Shown: positions 9,369-17,958 of the stretch, in pieces | Position numbering within the stretch: position 1 is the stretch's first letter | How the letters are laid out: each line of letters starts with the position of its first letter | Source of the DNA: Streptomyces sp. 1-11 | GTDB taxonomy: Bacteria; Actinomycetota; Actinomycetes; Streptomycetales; Streptomycetaceae | Reading direction: 5' to 3' | Assembly (NCBI RefSeq): GCF_007176755.1 | Contig: NZ_BJTV01000006.1 | Location: 1-64,000 of the forward strand | DNA length: 64,000 bases | The notes under the pieces: generated by a model | Seen by the model: only the letters and a program-made list of their open reading frames with translations | Databases searched by the model: none | Told to the model about the DNA's origin: nothing | Made by a program: the position numbers and the translations under genes

Positions 9369-9636
9369 GCGCGTCCACGAAGTGAGCCCAGGCGGCCGCG
9401 CCGAGGAGGAGGGCGGGGCCGTCCGGGACCTTGGAGTCCCGGACGGGGACGAGGCCGGGGATGCCGACGGCGACTTCTAGGCAGTTGCCGCCGTCGCCAT
9501 TGCTGTAGCTCGACTTGCGCCAGAGGGCGGCGCCGGGGAAGTCGCTGGCCACTTCGACGCAGTCGCCACCGTCACCGTTGCTGTAACTGCTCTTGCACCA
9601 GAGAGCGTCACTCAAGTCGGTGCGGTTGCTCGCCAT
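9358..9636 (-). CDS. DUF397 protein with two tandem DUF397 motifs
   Basis: A 92-aa protein carrying the DUF397 signature KSSYSNGDGGxCxEVA twice (about 14-32 and 40-58), followed by the usual end VRDSKVPDGPALLLGAAAW. DUF397 proteins are small partners of XRE/DUF5753 regulators in Streptomyces. Their molecular role is uncertain, though some have been discussed as antitoxin-like or signalling partners. The start at 9636 overlaps the end of the upstream XRE gene by 29 bp, indicating translational coupling. AGAGG lies about 9 nt before the ATG. Confidence 0.88.
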   Translation of the reverse strand: MASNRTDLSDALWCKSSYSNGDGGDCVEVASDFPGAALWRKSSYSNGDGGNCLEVAVGIPGLVPVRDSKVPDGPALLLGAAAWAHFVDALRS

Positions 9637-10471
9637 TTCGGTAATCCTCTGCCGCTGCATCGATGATGGCCAGGGACGTGTCTGGTGACAACGCGACGGC
9701 CCTGAGGCGATCGTATGCCTTGCGGTACTGCTTCACGAGAGCCGGATCATCGATGGTGTCTCCGCTGTAGGACGCCTCGGTGTAGATCAACGGTGGCGCG
9801 TCCGGGAAGGTCATGACCATGATGGAGGCCGCCATCAGCGGATACGCTCCGCAGTTCCGCGGCACAATCTGCGGAACGATGCGGCGCTGCTCGGTCAACT
9901 TCACGATGCGGTCGAGTTGCTCGGCCAGCTCTCCCGGTGCCAGAAACGAGTCGTGCAACAGCGACTCGTGCAGAATCGCCCAGTACTCCGGGACGGAGTG
10001 GTCGTCCTCGAAGAGGCGCGCGCGGTCGAGCCGTGCTTGCACCTTCTCCTCGACCCAGTCATCGGAGGCCGCCGGGTGGGCGGACCTGACCAGTGCCCGC
10101 GCGTATGGAGCGGTCTGAAGCAGACCGGGCAAAGTACTGGGGGACCATTCCTCGATGGACTCGGCGTGCTTCTCGGCCTCCAGAACTCGCTCGAAGTAGG
10201 CGGCGTGCGGCCCCCGCCGCGCCCGCCGCACATCCTCACAGTGCCGTTCGAAGTAGCCGTCGGTGCCCAGTACCCGGTCCACGTGGCGGGCCAGATCCAT
10301 CGGCATGCGCCGCTTTCCGTGCTCGATGTCGCTGAGGTGCGACTTGCCGTAGAAGCTGCCCTCGACCAGCCGCTCAAGCGACAGCCCCGCCGCCTCCCGC
10401 TGCCACCTCAACTCCTTGCCGTAGAAGTCGGGGACGCTGATCGAACCGTCGATGTCCTTGCGCCGGACCAC
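9608..10471 (-). CDS. XRE-family regulator with DUF5753 domain
   Basis: A 287-aa protein with an N-terminal HTH region (GKELRWQREAAGLSLERL ... SFYGKSHLSDIEHGKRRMP, about 15-60) and a C-terminal DUF5753 sensor-like domain (about 100-280, with SIEEWSPSTLPGLLQT and the late IYTEASYSGD). It is paired with DUF397 downstream and with an ATP-binding protein encoded divergently, the usual Streptomyces module affecting development or antibiotic production. The GTG at 10471 was chosen because homologues begin VRRKDIDGS; a GTG 27 bp upstream is possible. Confidence 0.85.
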   Translation of the reverse strand: MVRRKDIDGSISVPDFYGKELRWQREAAGLSLERLVEGSFYGKSHLSDIEHGKRRMPMDLARHVDRVLGTDGYFERHCEDVRRARRGPHAAYFERVLEAEKHAESIEEWSPSTLPGLLQTAPYARALVRSAHPAASDDWVEEKVQARLDRARLFEDDHSVPEYWAILHESLLHDSFLAPGELAEQLDRIVKLTEQRRIVPQIVPRNCGAYPLMAASIMVMTFPDAPPLIYTEASYSGDTIDDPALVKQYRKAYDRLRAVALSPDTSLAIIDAAAEDYRNGEQPHRLE

Positions 10472-10603
10472 GTGCTCACCGCCGTAACTCACCTTGCCGA
10501 TTCCGCTGCTCGCGTCGCGGACGCGAACCCTCTTCCACGGTAGCGAGCCGGGCGACACTGTGTGAGGTGTTCGTAACTCACCGCACAGAAGGCCGGAGCC
10601 CCC

Positions 10604-10828
10604 ATGCCCGACCACTCCCCCACCGCCTACGACGTCACCCTCTGCGTGGAGAACCTGCGCGCCGCCCTCGCCCTGCACGGCATCACACTGCCCTCGCTCC
10701 GGGTGGACCTGGCGAGCCTCGCCAGCACCTACACACCGCCCGCGGGGCTCGTCGCGCTCGGGAACTGCAACACGGCGACGGCCCAGGCGCTCGCCGCCGC
10801 CCTGCGCGGAACGGCGGTGGAGCGGTGA
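10604..10828 (+). CDS. Small hypothetical protein in regulatory module
   Basis: A 74-aa protein with no motif I recognise. It opens MPDHSPTAYDVTLCVENLRAAL and is mostly predicted helix, with an Ala/Leu-rich C-terminus. AGAAGG lies 11 nt upstream of the ATG. Its TGA overlaps the GTG of the ATP-binding protein, so the two are coupled. It is probably an accessory part of the XRE/DUF397/ATPase set. Confidence 0.6.
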   Translation: MPDHSPTAYDVTLCVENLRAALALHGITLPSLRVDLASLASTYTPPAGLVALGNCNTATAQALAAALRGTAVER

Positions 10829-11256
10829 CGTTCGAACTCGACCTGCTCGCCACCCCGGAGGCGGTACCGGAGCTGCGCCACCGCCTGGTCACTCACTGCC
10901 ACGAAGTGCGCCTGTGCGTCACGGAGTTGCTGACGAACGTCATCGACCACCTCGGCGCGGGCACTCCGGTCACGGTCCGGGTGACCGGCACGCCCCACGG
11001 CCGCGCGCGCGTCGAGGTCACCGACCCCGACGCGCGCGCCCTGCCCGTGCTGCGGGCGGCCGCCGACACCGCCGAGTCCGGCCGGGGCCTGCTCCTGGTC
11101 GACGCCCTCGCCCAGCGCTGGGGCGTCGACCAGGGTCCGGACCACAAGACGGTCTGGTGCGAGCTGGACGGGGCGGCGGGTCACGACTTCGACACGGCCC
11201 CGAACGCCCCCGGAACTGTGGCCTCCACCACGGCGGACACCGCTCTGTCCTGGTGA
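10825..11256 (+). CDS. ATP-binding protein, RsbW-like HATPase
   Basis: A 143-aa single-domain histidine-kinase-like ATPase of the anti-sigma type. The N-box ELLTNVIDH (about 32-40), VEVTDPD (G1 region) and SGRGLLLVDALAQRWG (G2 region) are visible. Streptomyces has dozens of these, often next to XRE/DUF397 pairs as here. The role may be regulator binding or protein phosphorylation; the target is unknown. The GTG at 10825 overlaps the preceding stop codon. Confidence 0.85.
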   Translation: MTFELDLLATPEAVPELRHRLVTHCHEVRLCVTELLTNVIDHLGAGTPVTVRVTGTPHGRARVEVTDPDARALPVLRAAADTAESGRGLLLVDALAQRWGVDQGPDHKTVWCELDGAAGHDFDTAPNAPGTVASTTADTALSW

Positions 11257-11265
11257 GATCACCAA

Positions 11266-12420
11266 ATGCTCGGTCTCCTCCTGCGCGTCCTGCCGTTCTG
11301 GGTCCGCGAGCCCCTGATGATCCTGGTCGGATCCGTCTTCGGCGTGCGCATCATGTATCTCGCCGTCGTAGAACGGAGCTGGGTCGCGGCCGGCATCGGC
11401 GCGGTCTTCCTCGTGTTCACCGCGATACGCGTCCGCATGGTGGTCCGGGCACTCCAGGCACGCCGCGAGGCGCGGGCCCGGGCCTCGGCACAGGCTCCGG
11501 TCCCGGCGCAGGTTCCGGTCTCGCCTCCGGCTGCGGCTCCGGTCTCACCTCCGGCCGGCCCCGCGGATTCGGCTGCGGCTCCGGATTCGGCTCCTGCTTC
11601 TTCTCCGGCGCCCGCGCAGGTCCCGGCCCCGGTCCTCGCCGCCGCGCAGGCGCCGGCCCAGGTCCCCGCTCAGGCCGGGGCCGGGCCGCGCCCCGCCACC
11701 GGTGCGCCGGAGAGGGACCACAACGCATGGGGCCAGGCCCTCGCGGCGGTCGGCCTGTTCGGCGCGCTCGCGGCCGCGCTGTGGCTGGGCCCGCGGGTGC
11801 TGCCGGCCGACGACAACTCCCCTGAGCCCGCCTCGTGTTCGCACGCGGAGGACGAGAAGCCGTCGAAGGCGTACCAGAGGACACCCCGGGCCGTTACCGG
11901 CGACCAGCTGTGCGAGGCGCTCAACCGGCCCGACCTGGCCCGGCTCCTCGGAACGCCCCGGGAGATCGCGTACACGGCTTCCGGCAGCAGCGGCACCGCC
12001 CTCCTCACCGACGACAAGGTCGCCGAGCCGGAGGCGCAGGTCTCGTTCGACACGTACACCGTCAAACTCTCGGCCACCTACAACCACTTGACGACCGCCC
12101 AGTACGTGAGGCTGTTCGACATCGCCGGCGACAGGGTGGAGAAGGACGTGAAGACGCTCAAGGTCCTCGGCCGGCCCGCGTTCTTCTCCTCGGACCACAC
12201 CATGAAGTTCACGATCGACTTCAGCAAGGAGCACAACGGCGGGCCGGTCGAGCGAGGCCCCTTGGCCAGGTCGCTGTCCATCGCCCTCGACCGGAAGGAC
12301 CGGGGCGGCTACTACGACATCACCGTGTGGAGCCAGTCCGGCGCCCTCCCGCAGGACGGCGCTCTCGTCGACATCGCCGAGAAGGTCCTCCCGTCGGTCC
12401 TCGAACGGAGCGCCGGCTGA
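11266..12420 (+). CDS. Membrane protein with Pro/Ala-rich linker, DUF6215-like
   Basis: A 384-aa protein with two hydrophobic segments near the N-terminus (about 5-60), then a low-complexity linker of repeated A-P-A-Q-V-P-type units (about 75-140). A further transmembrane segment (about 155-172, AAVGLFGALAAALWLG) and an extracytoplasmic domain (about 185-384) follow. The latter resembles DUF6215 as I recall it and contains two cysteines (SCSHAE, QLCEAL). The function is unknown. The linker DNA is a short G/C/T-rich repeat tract (about 11480-11680). It begins 9 bp after the ATP-binding gene and may be co-transcribed. Confidence 0.75.
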   Translation: MLGLLLRVLPFWVREPLMILVGSVFGVRIMYLAVVERSWVAAGIGAVFLVFTAIRVRMVVRALQARREARARASAQAPVPAQVPVSPPAAAPVSPPAGPADSAAAPDSAPASSPAPAQVPAPVLAAAQAPAQVPAQAGAGPRPATGAPERDHNAWGQALAAVGLFGALAAALWLGPRVLPADDNSPEPASCSHAEDEKPSKAYQRTPRAVTGDQLCEALNRPDLARLLGTPREIAYTASGSSGTALLTDDKVAEPEAQVSFDTYTVKLSATYNHLTTAQYVRLFDIAGDRVEKDVKTLKVLGRPAFFSSDHTMKFTIDFSKEHNGGPVERGPLARSLSIALDRKDRGGYYDITVWSQSGALPQDGALVDIAEKVLPSVLERSAG

Positions 12421-12444
12421 GCCGGTGGCCTCCCCCGTCGCGCG

Positions 12445-13971
12445 TCAGCGCACGCGCCTCCGGCGCCACGCGCTGAGGGCCGCGGCGAGGAGCAGCAGGG
12501 CGAGGACGACCGCGGCCGCCACGCAGCGGCCGGGGGTGGCCCAGGCGGGGCCGGGCCAGACCGACACGGCCACCTCGGCGGTGTCGTTCGCGGTCGCGGT
12601 GTCGCGGCCGGGGCTCCCGGCCCCGCCACCGGAGACGGTGACCCGCCCGCCTCGGTGGGGGCCGTCCCGGTCGATGCGGAGGGTGAAAGGGAAGGTCGTC
12701 GTGGCTCCCACCGCCGCCCTGCTCGCCGTGCACACGTACCGGCGCGCGCTCGGCTGTCTCGCGGACGGATCGGCCAAGGGCGTGCCGTCCGGGGCGAGAG
12801 CGCGGCACTCCTGGTCGATGACTTCCTCGTCCCGCTCGAACTCGTAGGGGGACGACACGACGGTGGTGCCCGACGGCACCGTGAACTCGACCCGCACCGG
12901 GGCGGGCAGCGCACCGGGGCCGTCGTTGCGCACGCCGACGCGCACCGTGGCACGGCTGCCGACGGGCCCTGTGGCGGTGCCGGCCACGGCGACCAGGTCG
13001 CTCTCGTTGCGGACGCGCACCTTCAGGTCCGCCGAGTCCGCGCCGGCCTTGCCCGCGACCCGGTCAGCGGCGGGCACCAGGCGCAGCGCGGCGCCGTCGC
13101 CCGGCTCGTACTGTGCCGCCAGCTCCTCCGGGGGCACGTAGTCGGTGCCGAGGGCCGCGGCCCGGAAGGAGACGCCGGGGTACGTGGCGTCGCGGCCGGC
13201 CCTGAGGACCTCCCGGGCGCCGAGACGGTAGGAGGCGCCGGGCGGGATGACGACGTCGGCGGCCGGCAGACCGCACCACGTCGAGGCGTCCCGGTAACGG
13301 CAGTTGCCGTGCTTCACGGCCGGCGCGAGGCCGTCCCGCGTGCTCATGAAGAGGGCGACTCCGCGGGCGGGCACGTCGCCGGTGTTGGTCACGGTCAGCG
13401 CGACGGCGAGGGTGCCGCCCGGGTCGACGTCGTGCCGGTCGGGGCGCGCGTCGACCGCCAGGACCGGCTTGCCGACCACGATGCGGGAGCTTGCCGTGAC
13501 GGCGGGCGAGCCGGGCGAGGTCACCCGGTAGCGCAGCACGGCCGAGTCGCCCGCCGTGGCGCCCCGCGCGGGACCGAGGCGGAAGTACTGGTGGATCCCG
13601 CTCCGCGAGACGTCGTCCTGCCCGGTGCAGCGGAAGACCGGCAGCCGGACGGGACAGGCGTCCATCGCCGTTCTGAGGACGGCGACGCCCTTGAGGTCAC
13701 GGGCGTCGAAGGTGACCGTGACGCGGGCGGCCCCCCGCTCCTGGACGTCGAGCCTGTCGGTGCTGCCGGGGTCGCGCGAGACGTAGAAGACCGACGGCAC
13801 GACCAGCTCGGGCTCGTCGGAGGGCGCGCAGCCGGCGAGGCCCGCGAGCACCGCGGCCAGGAGAAGCACCGGCCCGACGGCCGCCCGGAGCCGCCCGGCC
13901 GGGGCGGCGGCCCCTCTCCGCCCCACTCCCCGGCGGCGGTTGACTCCCTCACACATCTCCACCGTGATCAC
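12445..13971 (-). CDS. Surface-anchored hypothetical protein with beta-rich repeats
   Basis: A 508-aa protein. The N-terminal signal segment has a lipobox-like LAGLAGC (about 42-48). A long beta-rich ectodomain with two CARDB/DUF11-like stretches (VDPGGTLAVALTVTNTGDVPARG and VGSRATVRVGVRN) follows. A C-terminal transmembrane helix (about 480-502) ends in an RRRRVR stop-transfer. Having both a lipobox and a C-terminal anchor is odd, and the lipobox may not be used. The start is uncertain: GTG 13971, GTG 13962 (best spaced from AGGGTGA) or ATG 13956. The function is unknown. Confidence 0.7.
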   Translation of the reverse strand: MITVEMCEGVNRRRGVGRRGAAAPAGRLRAAVGPVLLLAAVLAGLAGCAPSDEPELVVPSVFYVSRDPGSTDRLDVQERGAARVTVTFDARDLKGVAVLRTAMDACPVRLPVFRCTGQDDVSRSGIHQYFRLGPARGATAGDSAVLRYRVTSPGSPAVTASSRIVVGKPVLAVDARPDRHDVDPGGTLAVALTVTNTGDVPARGVALFMSTRDGLAPAVKHGNCRYRDASTWCGLPAADVVIPPGASYRLGAREVLRAGRDATYPGVSFRAAALGTDYVPPEELAAQYEPGDGAALRLVPAADRVAGKAGADSADLKVRVRNESDLVAVAGTATGPVGSRATVRVGVRNDGPGALPAPVRVEFTVPSGTTVVSSPYEFERDEEVIDQECRALAPDGTPLADPSARQPSARRYVCTASRAAVGATTTFPFTLRIDRDGPHRGGRVTVSGGGAGSPGRDTATANDTAEVAVSVWPGPAWATPGRCVAAAVVLALLLLAAALSAWRRRRVR

Positions 13972-14030
13972 CCTGCCAGGAGGACATCACGTCCGCGCAT
14001 CGGTCCTGTCACGCGGCGCCGGCGTACGAC

Positions 14031-14067
14031 AGGGGCCTGCCCGGCGGATACGGCCGGACAGGCCCCT
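14031..14067 (-). terminator. Terminator after DUF1062 gene
   Basis: A 15-bp stem with one mismatch (14031-14045 with 14053-14067) and a 7-nt loop, placed 22 bp beyond the stop of the minus-strand DUF1062 gene. Confidence 0.7.
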
Positions 14068-14089
14068 GGTTCCGCTCAGCTCTCAGCGC

Positions 14090-14638
14090 TCAGCGCTTGA
14101 GCGTGAAGGTGAAGTCGCCGGAGAGCCGGCCGCCCAGCCGGACCGCCGAGACGAGCCTGCCCTCCTCGGCCAGCCGCTCGACCGCGGCCCGTGAGAGACC
14201 GCAGCCGTCGGCGATCAGCCGTACCGGCCGGACGGGGATCGGCGCCGCGAAGCTGACCGACACGTCGATCACCTCGCGGTCCAGGTGATCCGTTCCGCCG
14301 GTGTCGAGCCGCCAGGCGCCGTCCCAGTCGAGGGCGATGCGGTTGCGTCGCCGCACGACCGGGTCCCGGAGCGTCTCGGCCGCCAGGGCGGGGTCGTTGC
14401 CGTGGGCCCGGTCCAGCAGTTCGGGCCGTACGGAGCGCACGTTCGCCCGCTCCAGGACCGTGATCTTCGTCGTCTCCCCGCAGTCGGCGCAGAGCGCGAG
14501 GAGCCAGACGTCGATGAGCTTGTGGTTCGCGTTGACCCGGAACTTGCCGGTCGTCCGGAAGCGTCCGGACGCGCAGGCGTGGCAGCGCCGGAGAACCGTC
14601 GGCAGGCAGGTGGGCATGACCACCCAGCTATTGAGCAC
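14090..14638 (-). CDS. DUF1062 domain protein with zinc ribbon-like cysteines
   Basis: A 182-aa protein with the DUF1062 hallmark CLP-x5-RCHACASGRF followed by GKFRVNANHKLIDVWLLALCADCGETTK. The two CxxC pairs look like a zinc ribbon. The function is not known. The GTG start at 14638 is kept because homologues have a Trp-Val-Val before the first cysteine, which the inner ATG at 14617 would lose. The 292 bp upstream (14639-14930) shows no gene, only a short CGCGCGACGCGCG-like run. Confidence 0.75.
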   Translation of the reverse strand: MLNSWVVMPTCLPTVLRRCHACASGRFRTTGKFRVNANHKLIDVWLLALCADCGETTKITVLERANVRSVRPELLDRAHGNDPALAAETLRDPVVRRRNRIALDWDGAWRLDTGGTDHLDREVIDVSVSFAAPIPVRPVRLIADGCGLSRAAVERLAEEGRLVSAVRLGGRLSGDFTFTLKR

Positions 14639-14930
14639 AGAAGTACACCGTCTTCAGTGAGAAGTCCGCAGCAGAAATCAGCACGGCGCGAAACGCGCGA
14701 CGCGCGACCGATCAGCACTCGGGGGGTCTCACACGGTGTACAACGGCACGTCCTTGCCTGGGCGACTCGGTCCGGCAGCACGGTAGTGGGAGCCGACGGC
14801 ACCACTCCACTGGTTTTCGAGGGGTGCCGGAGATTGAGCCTCTGCTCCGGCACACCTTTCACGCGCCTCGCAAGGTCGCCTTCCCCGGCGTCAGCATCAG
14901 TAGAGATGACCTCACATCAGGAGATGTCCA

Positions 14931-15335
14931 GTGACGTACACAGACCCCGAGAGTCGGCCCGAAGGCGCTGGGTACGACCTGGCAGATCTGGTCTGCCATG
15001 AACTCCGCCGGGCCGGTCTTCCCGCGTACGTCGAACTTCCGGGCATGCCGAAACAACCCGGCGTCTGGGTCGAAGTCAACGATGAGGGCGAGTACGCCGG
15101 AGGCGTCTACGTCCGTTGGAGCGCCCCCGAACTTGCGGAGACCGGTCTGCAGGCAGTGACGGACCGGCAGAACCCGGCGGCGCCGGAATGGAAGCGTTAC
15201 ACCGAGGTCGTTGTAATCATGCAGACGGCATTGGTCGGGATTCTGCGGCTGGCCGGCTTCTCCGTCGTAAAGGCCGAGGAGGTCGACGACGTAGCCGAGG
15301 GCGATGTGTACGTTCACGCCGGTACGCCCTCGTGA
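14931..15335 (+). CDS. Hypothetical protein
   Basis: A 134-aa acidic protein with no recognised domain. The N-terminal half (YDLADLVCHELRRAGLPAYVEL) looks like a helix then strands, with VWVEVNDEGEYAGGVYVRW. The C-terminal half has a long helix (VVIMQTALVGILRLAGFSV). The GTG start has AGGAGA 6 nt upstream, so translation looks real. It stands alone, bounded by a hairpin at 15367-15398. It may be a lineage-specific gene. Confidence 0.65.
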   Translation: MTYTDPESRPEGAGYDLADLVCHELRRAGLPAYVELPGMPKQPGVWVEVNDEGEYAGGVYVRWSAPELAETGLQAVTDRQNPAAPEWKRYTEVVVIMQTALVGILRLAGFSVVKAEEVDDVAEGDVYVHAGTPS

Positions 15336-15366
15336 CAGACCCGCGGGAAACGCGCTGAAAACCGGT

Positions 15367-15398
15367 CGGGAGGCACCCCTTGATGAGGGGGCCTCCCG
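15367..15398. terminator. Hairpin terminator between convergent genes
   Basis: CGGGAGGC pairs with GCCTCCCG, and CCCC pairs with GGGG inside it, with one bulged A. It is located between a plus-strand and a minus-strand gene, so it is probably bidirectional. Confidence 0.7.
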
Positions 15399-15416
15399 AT
15401 GCGGTCAGGCCGCCGC

Positions 15417-16631
15417 TCAGCGGTGCAGCGCCCCCGCCTGCTCAGGCACGTGCGCAGCGATCACGCGGCCCTCGTGGGCGGAGCCGTGGCGGCGGTCCAC
15501 CGCGTAGGCCACGCTCGCCACGCCGAGGCCCAGTACCGCGAGGACCGCTCCCGCCAGCGCGGGCGACGTCGGGCCGAAGCCCGCCGCCAGGGCGATTCCG
15601 CCGATCCAGGCGCCGCCGGCGTTCGCCAGGTTGAAGGCCGCCTGGTTGGCGGAGGAGGCGAGGGAGGGGGCCGACGCGGCCTTCTCCATGACCATGAGCT
15701 GGAGGGGGGAGCCGGTGACGAACGCGGCCATGCCGAGGAGGGCGACGGACAGGGCCGCGCTCCACTCCGCCCGCATGAGCACCGGGAACGCCAGCAGCAC
15801 CGCCGCGAGGGCGGTGAGGCCGCCGAAGAGGGTGCCGCGCAGGGAGTGGTCGGCGAGGCGTCCGCCCAGCAGGTTGCCGGCCGTCGCGCCGACGCCGAAC
15901 AGCGCCAGCAGCAGCGTCACGTTCGTCTCGGCGAAGCCCGCCGCGTCCGTGAGCATGGGGGTGATGTAGCTGTAGGCGGCGAAGAGGGCGCCGAAGCCCG
16001 CCACCGTCGTGCCCAGGGCGAGCCATACCGGCACCGACCGCAGCGCCGCCAGCTCGCCGCGCAGGCCGGTCGTGGAGGCGGCGGCCCGGTCGTGCGGGAT
16101 CAGCAGGGCCAGCGACGCTATCGCCGCCAGGCCGATCGCGCTCACGCCGAGGAAGGTGGCCCGCCAGCCCAGGTGCTGGCCCATCAGCGTGGCGGCGGGG
16201 ACGCCCGCGATGTTGGCGACGGTCAGGCCGAGGAACATCAGGGACACCGAGCGGGCCTTGCGCTCCGGCGCCACCATGCCCGTGGCGACGACCGCGCCGA
16301 CGCCGAAGAACGCGCCGTGCGGCAGGCCGCTGAGGAAGCGGGCGGCCAGCAGGGCGCCGTCGCCCGGGGCGAGGGCGGAGAGCGCGTTGCCCGCCACGAA
16401 GAGGGCCATCAGGCCGATGAGGACCGTGCGGCGGGACATGCGGGCGGTCACGGCGGCCAGCAGCGGCGCCCCGACGACCACCCCCAGCGCGTACGCCGAG
16501 ACCAGGTGCCCGGCGGCCGGAATGGAGATGTGCAGGTCGTCCGCGACGTCGGGGAGCAGCCCCATCATCACGAACTCGGTGGTGCCGATACCGAAAGCGC
16601 CGACGGCCAGTGCGAGCAGGGCCAGGGGCAT
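15417..16631 (-). CDS. MFS transporter, DHA1 (AraJ/drug or sugar efflux) type
   Basis: A 404-aa carrier with 12 predicted transmembrane helices. The first helix has GTTEFVMMGLLPDVADDLHISIPAAGHLVSAYALG, the pattern of the AraJ/SotB-like DHA1 efflux group. Motif A-like residues follow TM2 (TARMSRRTVL). The substrate cannot be read from sequence. The ATG at 16631 starts the first helix; the open frame continues far upstream without another plausible start at the family's N-terminus. It lies 95 bp after the EEP gene on the same strand, so co-transcription is possible. Confidence 0.85.
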   Translation of the reverse strand: MPLALLALAVGAFGIGTTEFVMMGLLPDVADDLHISIPAAGHLVSAYALGVVVGAPLLAAVTARMSRRTVLIGLMALFVAGNALSALAPGDGALLAARFLSGLPHGAFFGVGAVVATGMVAPERKARSVSLMFLGLTVANIAGVPAATLMGQHLGWRATFLGVSAIGLAAIASLALLIPHDRAAASTTGLRGELAALRSVPVWLALGTTVAGFGALFAAYSYITPMLTDAAGFAETNVTLLLALFGVGATAGNLLGGRLADHSLRGTLFGGLTALAAVLLAFPVLMRAEWSAALSVALLGMAAFVTGSPLQLMVMEKAASAPSLASSANQAAFNLANAGGAWIGGIALAAGFGPTSPALAGAVLAVLGLGVASVAYAVDRRHGSAHEGRVIAAHVPEQAGALHR

Positions 16632-16726
16632 GAAGGGCCTGTGCCTTTCGAAGGGAGAGCGGAGTTCCTTGTGCTGCGTATGTTCTGGTTCGGAACAAAG
16701 TCTCCCGGGCGCGGTATTCCGGCCGG

Positions 16727-17776
16727 TTACGCGGAGGTGTCGAGGTTCACACGGGCGGCGATCGGAAGGTGGTCGCTGTCGGTGCGCGGCAGCGTCCAGG
16801 AGCTCTCCGGCTGGACGCCCTTGACCAGGATCTGGTCGATCCGCGCCATCGGGAACGACGCCGGCCAGCTGAACCCGAAGCCGCTGCCGGCCGCGCCCTG
16901 GGTGGAGCGGAGCTGGGAGGTGACGGCGTTCAGCGCGCGGTCGTTCATGGTGCCGTTGAGGTCGCCGAGCACCACCACCCGCTTCAGCGTCTCGTCGGCG
17001 ATGGCCTCGCCGAGCGCGTCGGCGCTCTTGTCCCGCTGGCGTGCGGTGAACCCGGCCTCCATCTTGACCCGCACCGAGGGCAGGTGGGCGACGTAGACGG
17101 CGACCGGGCCCTCGGGGGTCGTCACCCGGGCGTGCATCGCGCGCTTCCAGCCGAGCTTGATGTCGACGGCCCTGACGTCGCTCATCGGGTACTTGCTCCA
17201 CAGGCCGACCGTGCCCACCACCGCGTGGTACCTGTACGTCGACGCGAGCGCCCTCTCGTACACCGGGACGGCCGGGGCGGGCAGCTCCTCCAGGGCCAGC
17301 AGGTCGGCGCCGGAGGAGGCGACGTCCTGGGCGGTCGCGGCGGGGTCGGGGTTGTCGGCGTTGACGTTGTGGGTGGCCACCATGAGGTCGCCGCCCTGTC
17401 CCGCCTTGTCGGAGACCAGGCCGCCGAAGAGGTTCAGCCACACGAACGCCGGGAGCAGCACCGCGATCAGGGCGGTCGCCGACCTGCGGACGAGGCCCAG
17501 GACCAGCAGCACCGGAATGGCCAGCCCCAGCCAGGGCAGGAAGGTCTCGGTGAGGCTGCCGAGGTTGCCCACCCGGTTGGGGACGCGCGAGTGCGTCAGC
17601 ATCACCAGGGCGAGCAGCAGCGCCAGGGCGGCGAGCACGATGCCGCGCCGCCAGACGCCCGGGTCGCCGCGCCATCCGGCGAAGAGACGGTGCGCCAGGC
17701 GCCGAAGCCGGGATCCGGGTCGCTCGGGCCCCGAGCCGCCGTTGTCCGTCTCCGTCATGTACGCCTGCTGCGCCAT
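16727..17776 (-). CDS. Membrane-anchored endonuclease/exonuclease/phosphatase-family protein
   Basis: A 349-aa protein with three hydrophobic helices (about 45-62, 75-95, 98-116) followed by an EEP-fold hydrolase domain. Catalytic motifs are THNVNADN (Asn), LALEELPAP (Glu), VVLGDLNGTMND (Asp and Asn) and DSDHLPI (Asp-His). The fold serves nucleases, inositol-phosphate phosphatases and sphingomyelinase-like enzymes; the substrate is unknown, and the topology suggests an external catalytic domain. The start may be ATG 17776 or ATG 17758. Confidence 0.85.
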   Translation of the reverse strand: MAQQAYMTETDNGGSGPERPGSRLRRLAHRLFAGWRGDPGVWRRGIVLAALALLLALVMLTHSRVPNRVGNLGSLTETFLPWLGLAIPVLLVLGLVRRSATALIAVLLPAFVWLNLFGGLVSDKAGQGGDLMVATHNVNADNPDPAATAQDVASSGADLLALEELPAPAVPVYERALASTYRYHAVVGTVGLWSKYPMSDVRAVDIKLGWKRAMHARVTTPEGPVAVYVAHLPSVRVKMEAGFTARQRDKSADALGEAIADETLKRVVVLGDLNGTMNDRALNAVTSQLRSTQGAAGSGFGFSWPASFPMARIDQILVKGVQPESSWTLPRTDSDHLPIAARVNLDTSA

Positions 17777-17958
17777 ACCGTCTGCCTCACTGACTGCCGT
17801 GCACGCCGTCGTTCCCCCGTGCTGCTTCCGACCCTAGGGGATGATCGGCTCGTTCCCGCCGTCCCATGACGGCCGTACGCAAGACGAGGACGAACGGGGC
17901 GGCGCCGGGGGTTCCGGTTACCCCGGGCGGCGGCGGTGTCTGTGACGAAACGCGCACA

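Noticed and set aside
10604..11256. Reading the XRE/DUF397/ATPase group as a toxin-antitoxin system
   Set aside because: No toxin domain is visible. The set matches the common Streptomyces regulatory module.
11480..11680. Tandem-repeat mobile element in the G/C/T-rich tract
   Set aside because: It is in-frame coding sequence for a Pro/Ala linker between membrane segments.
15417..17675. A single 752-aa minus-strand protein
   Set aside because: The frame runs through the EEP gene in another frame. Only the part from ATG 16631 has transporter character.
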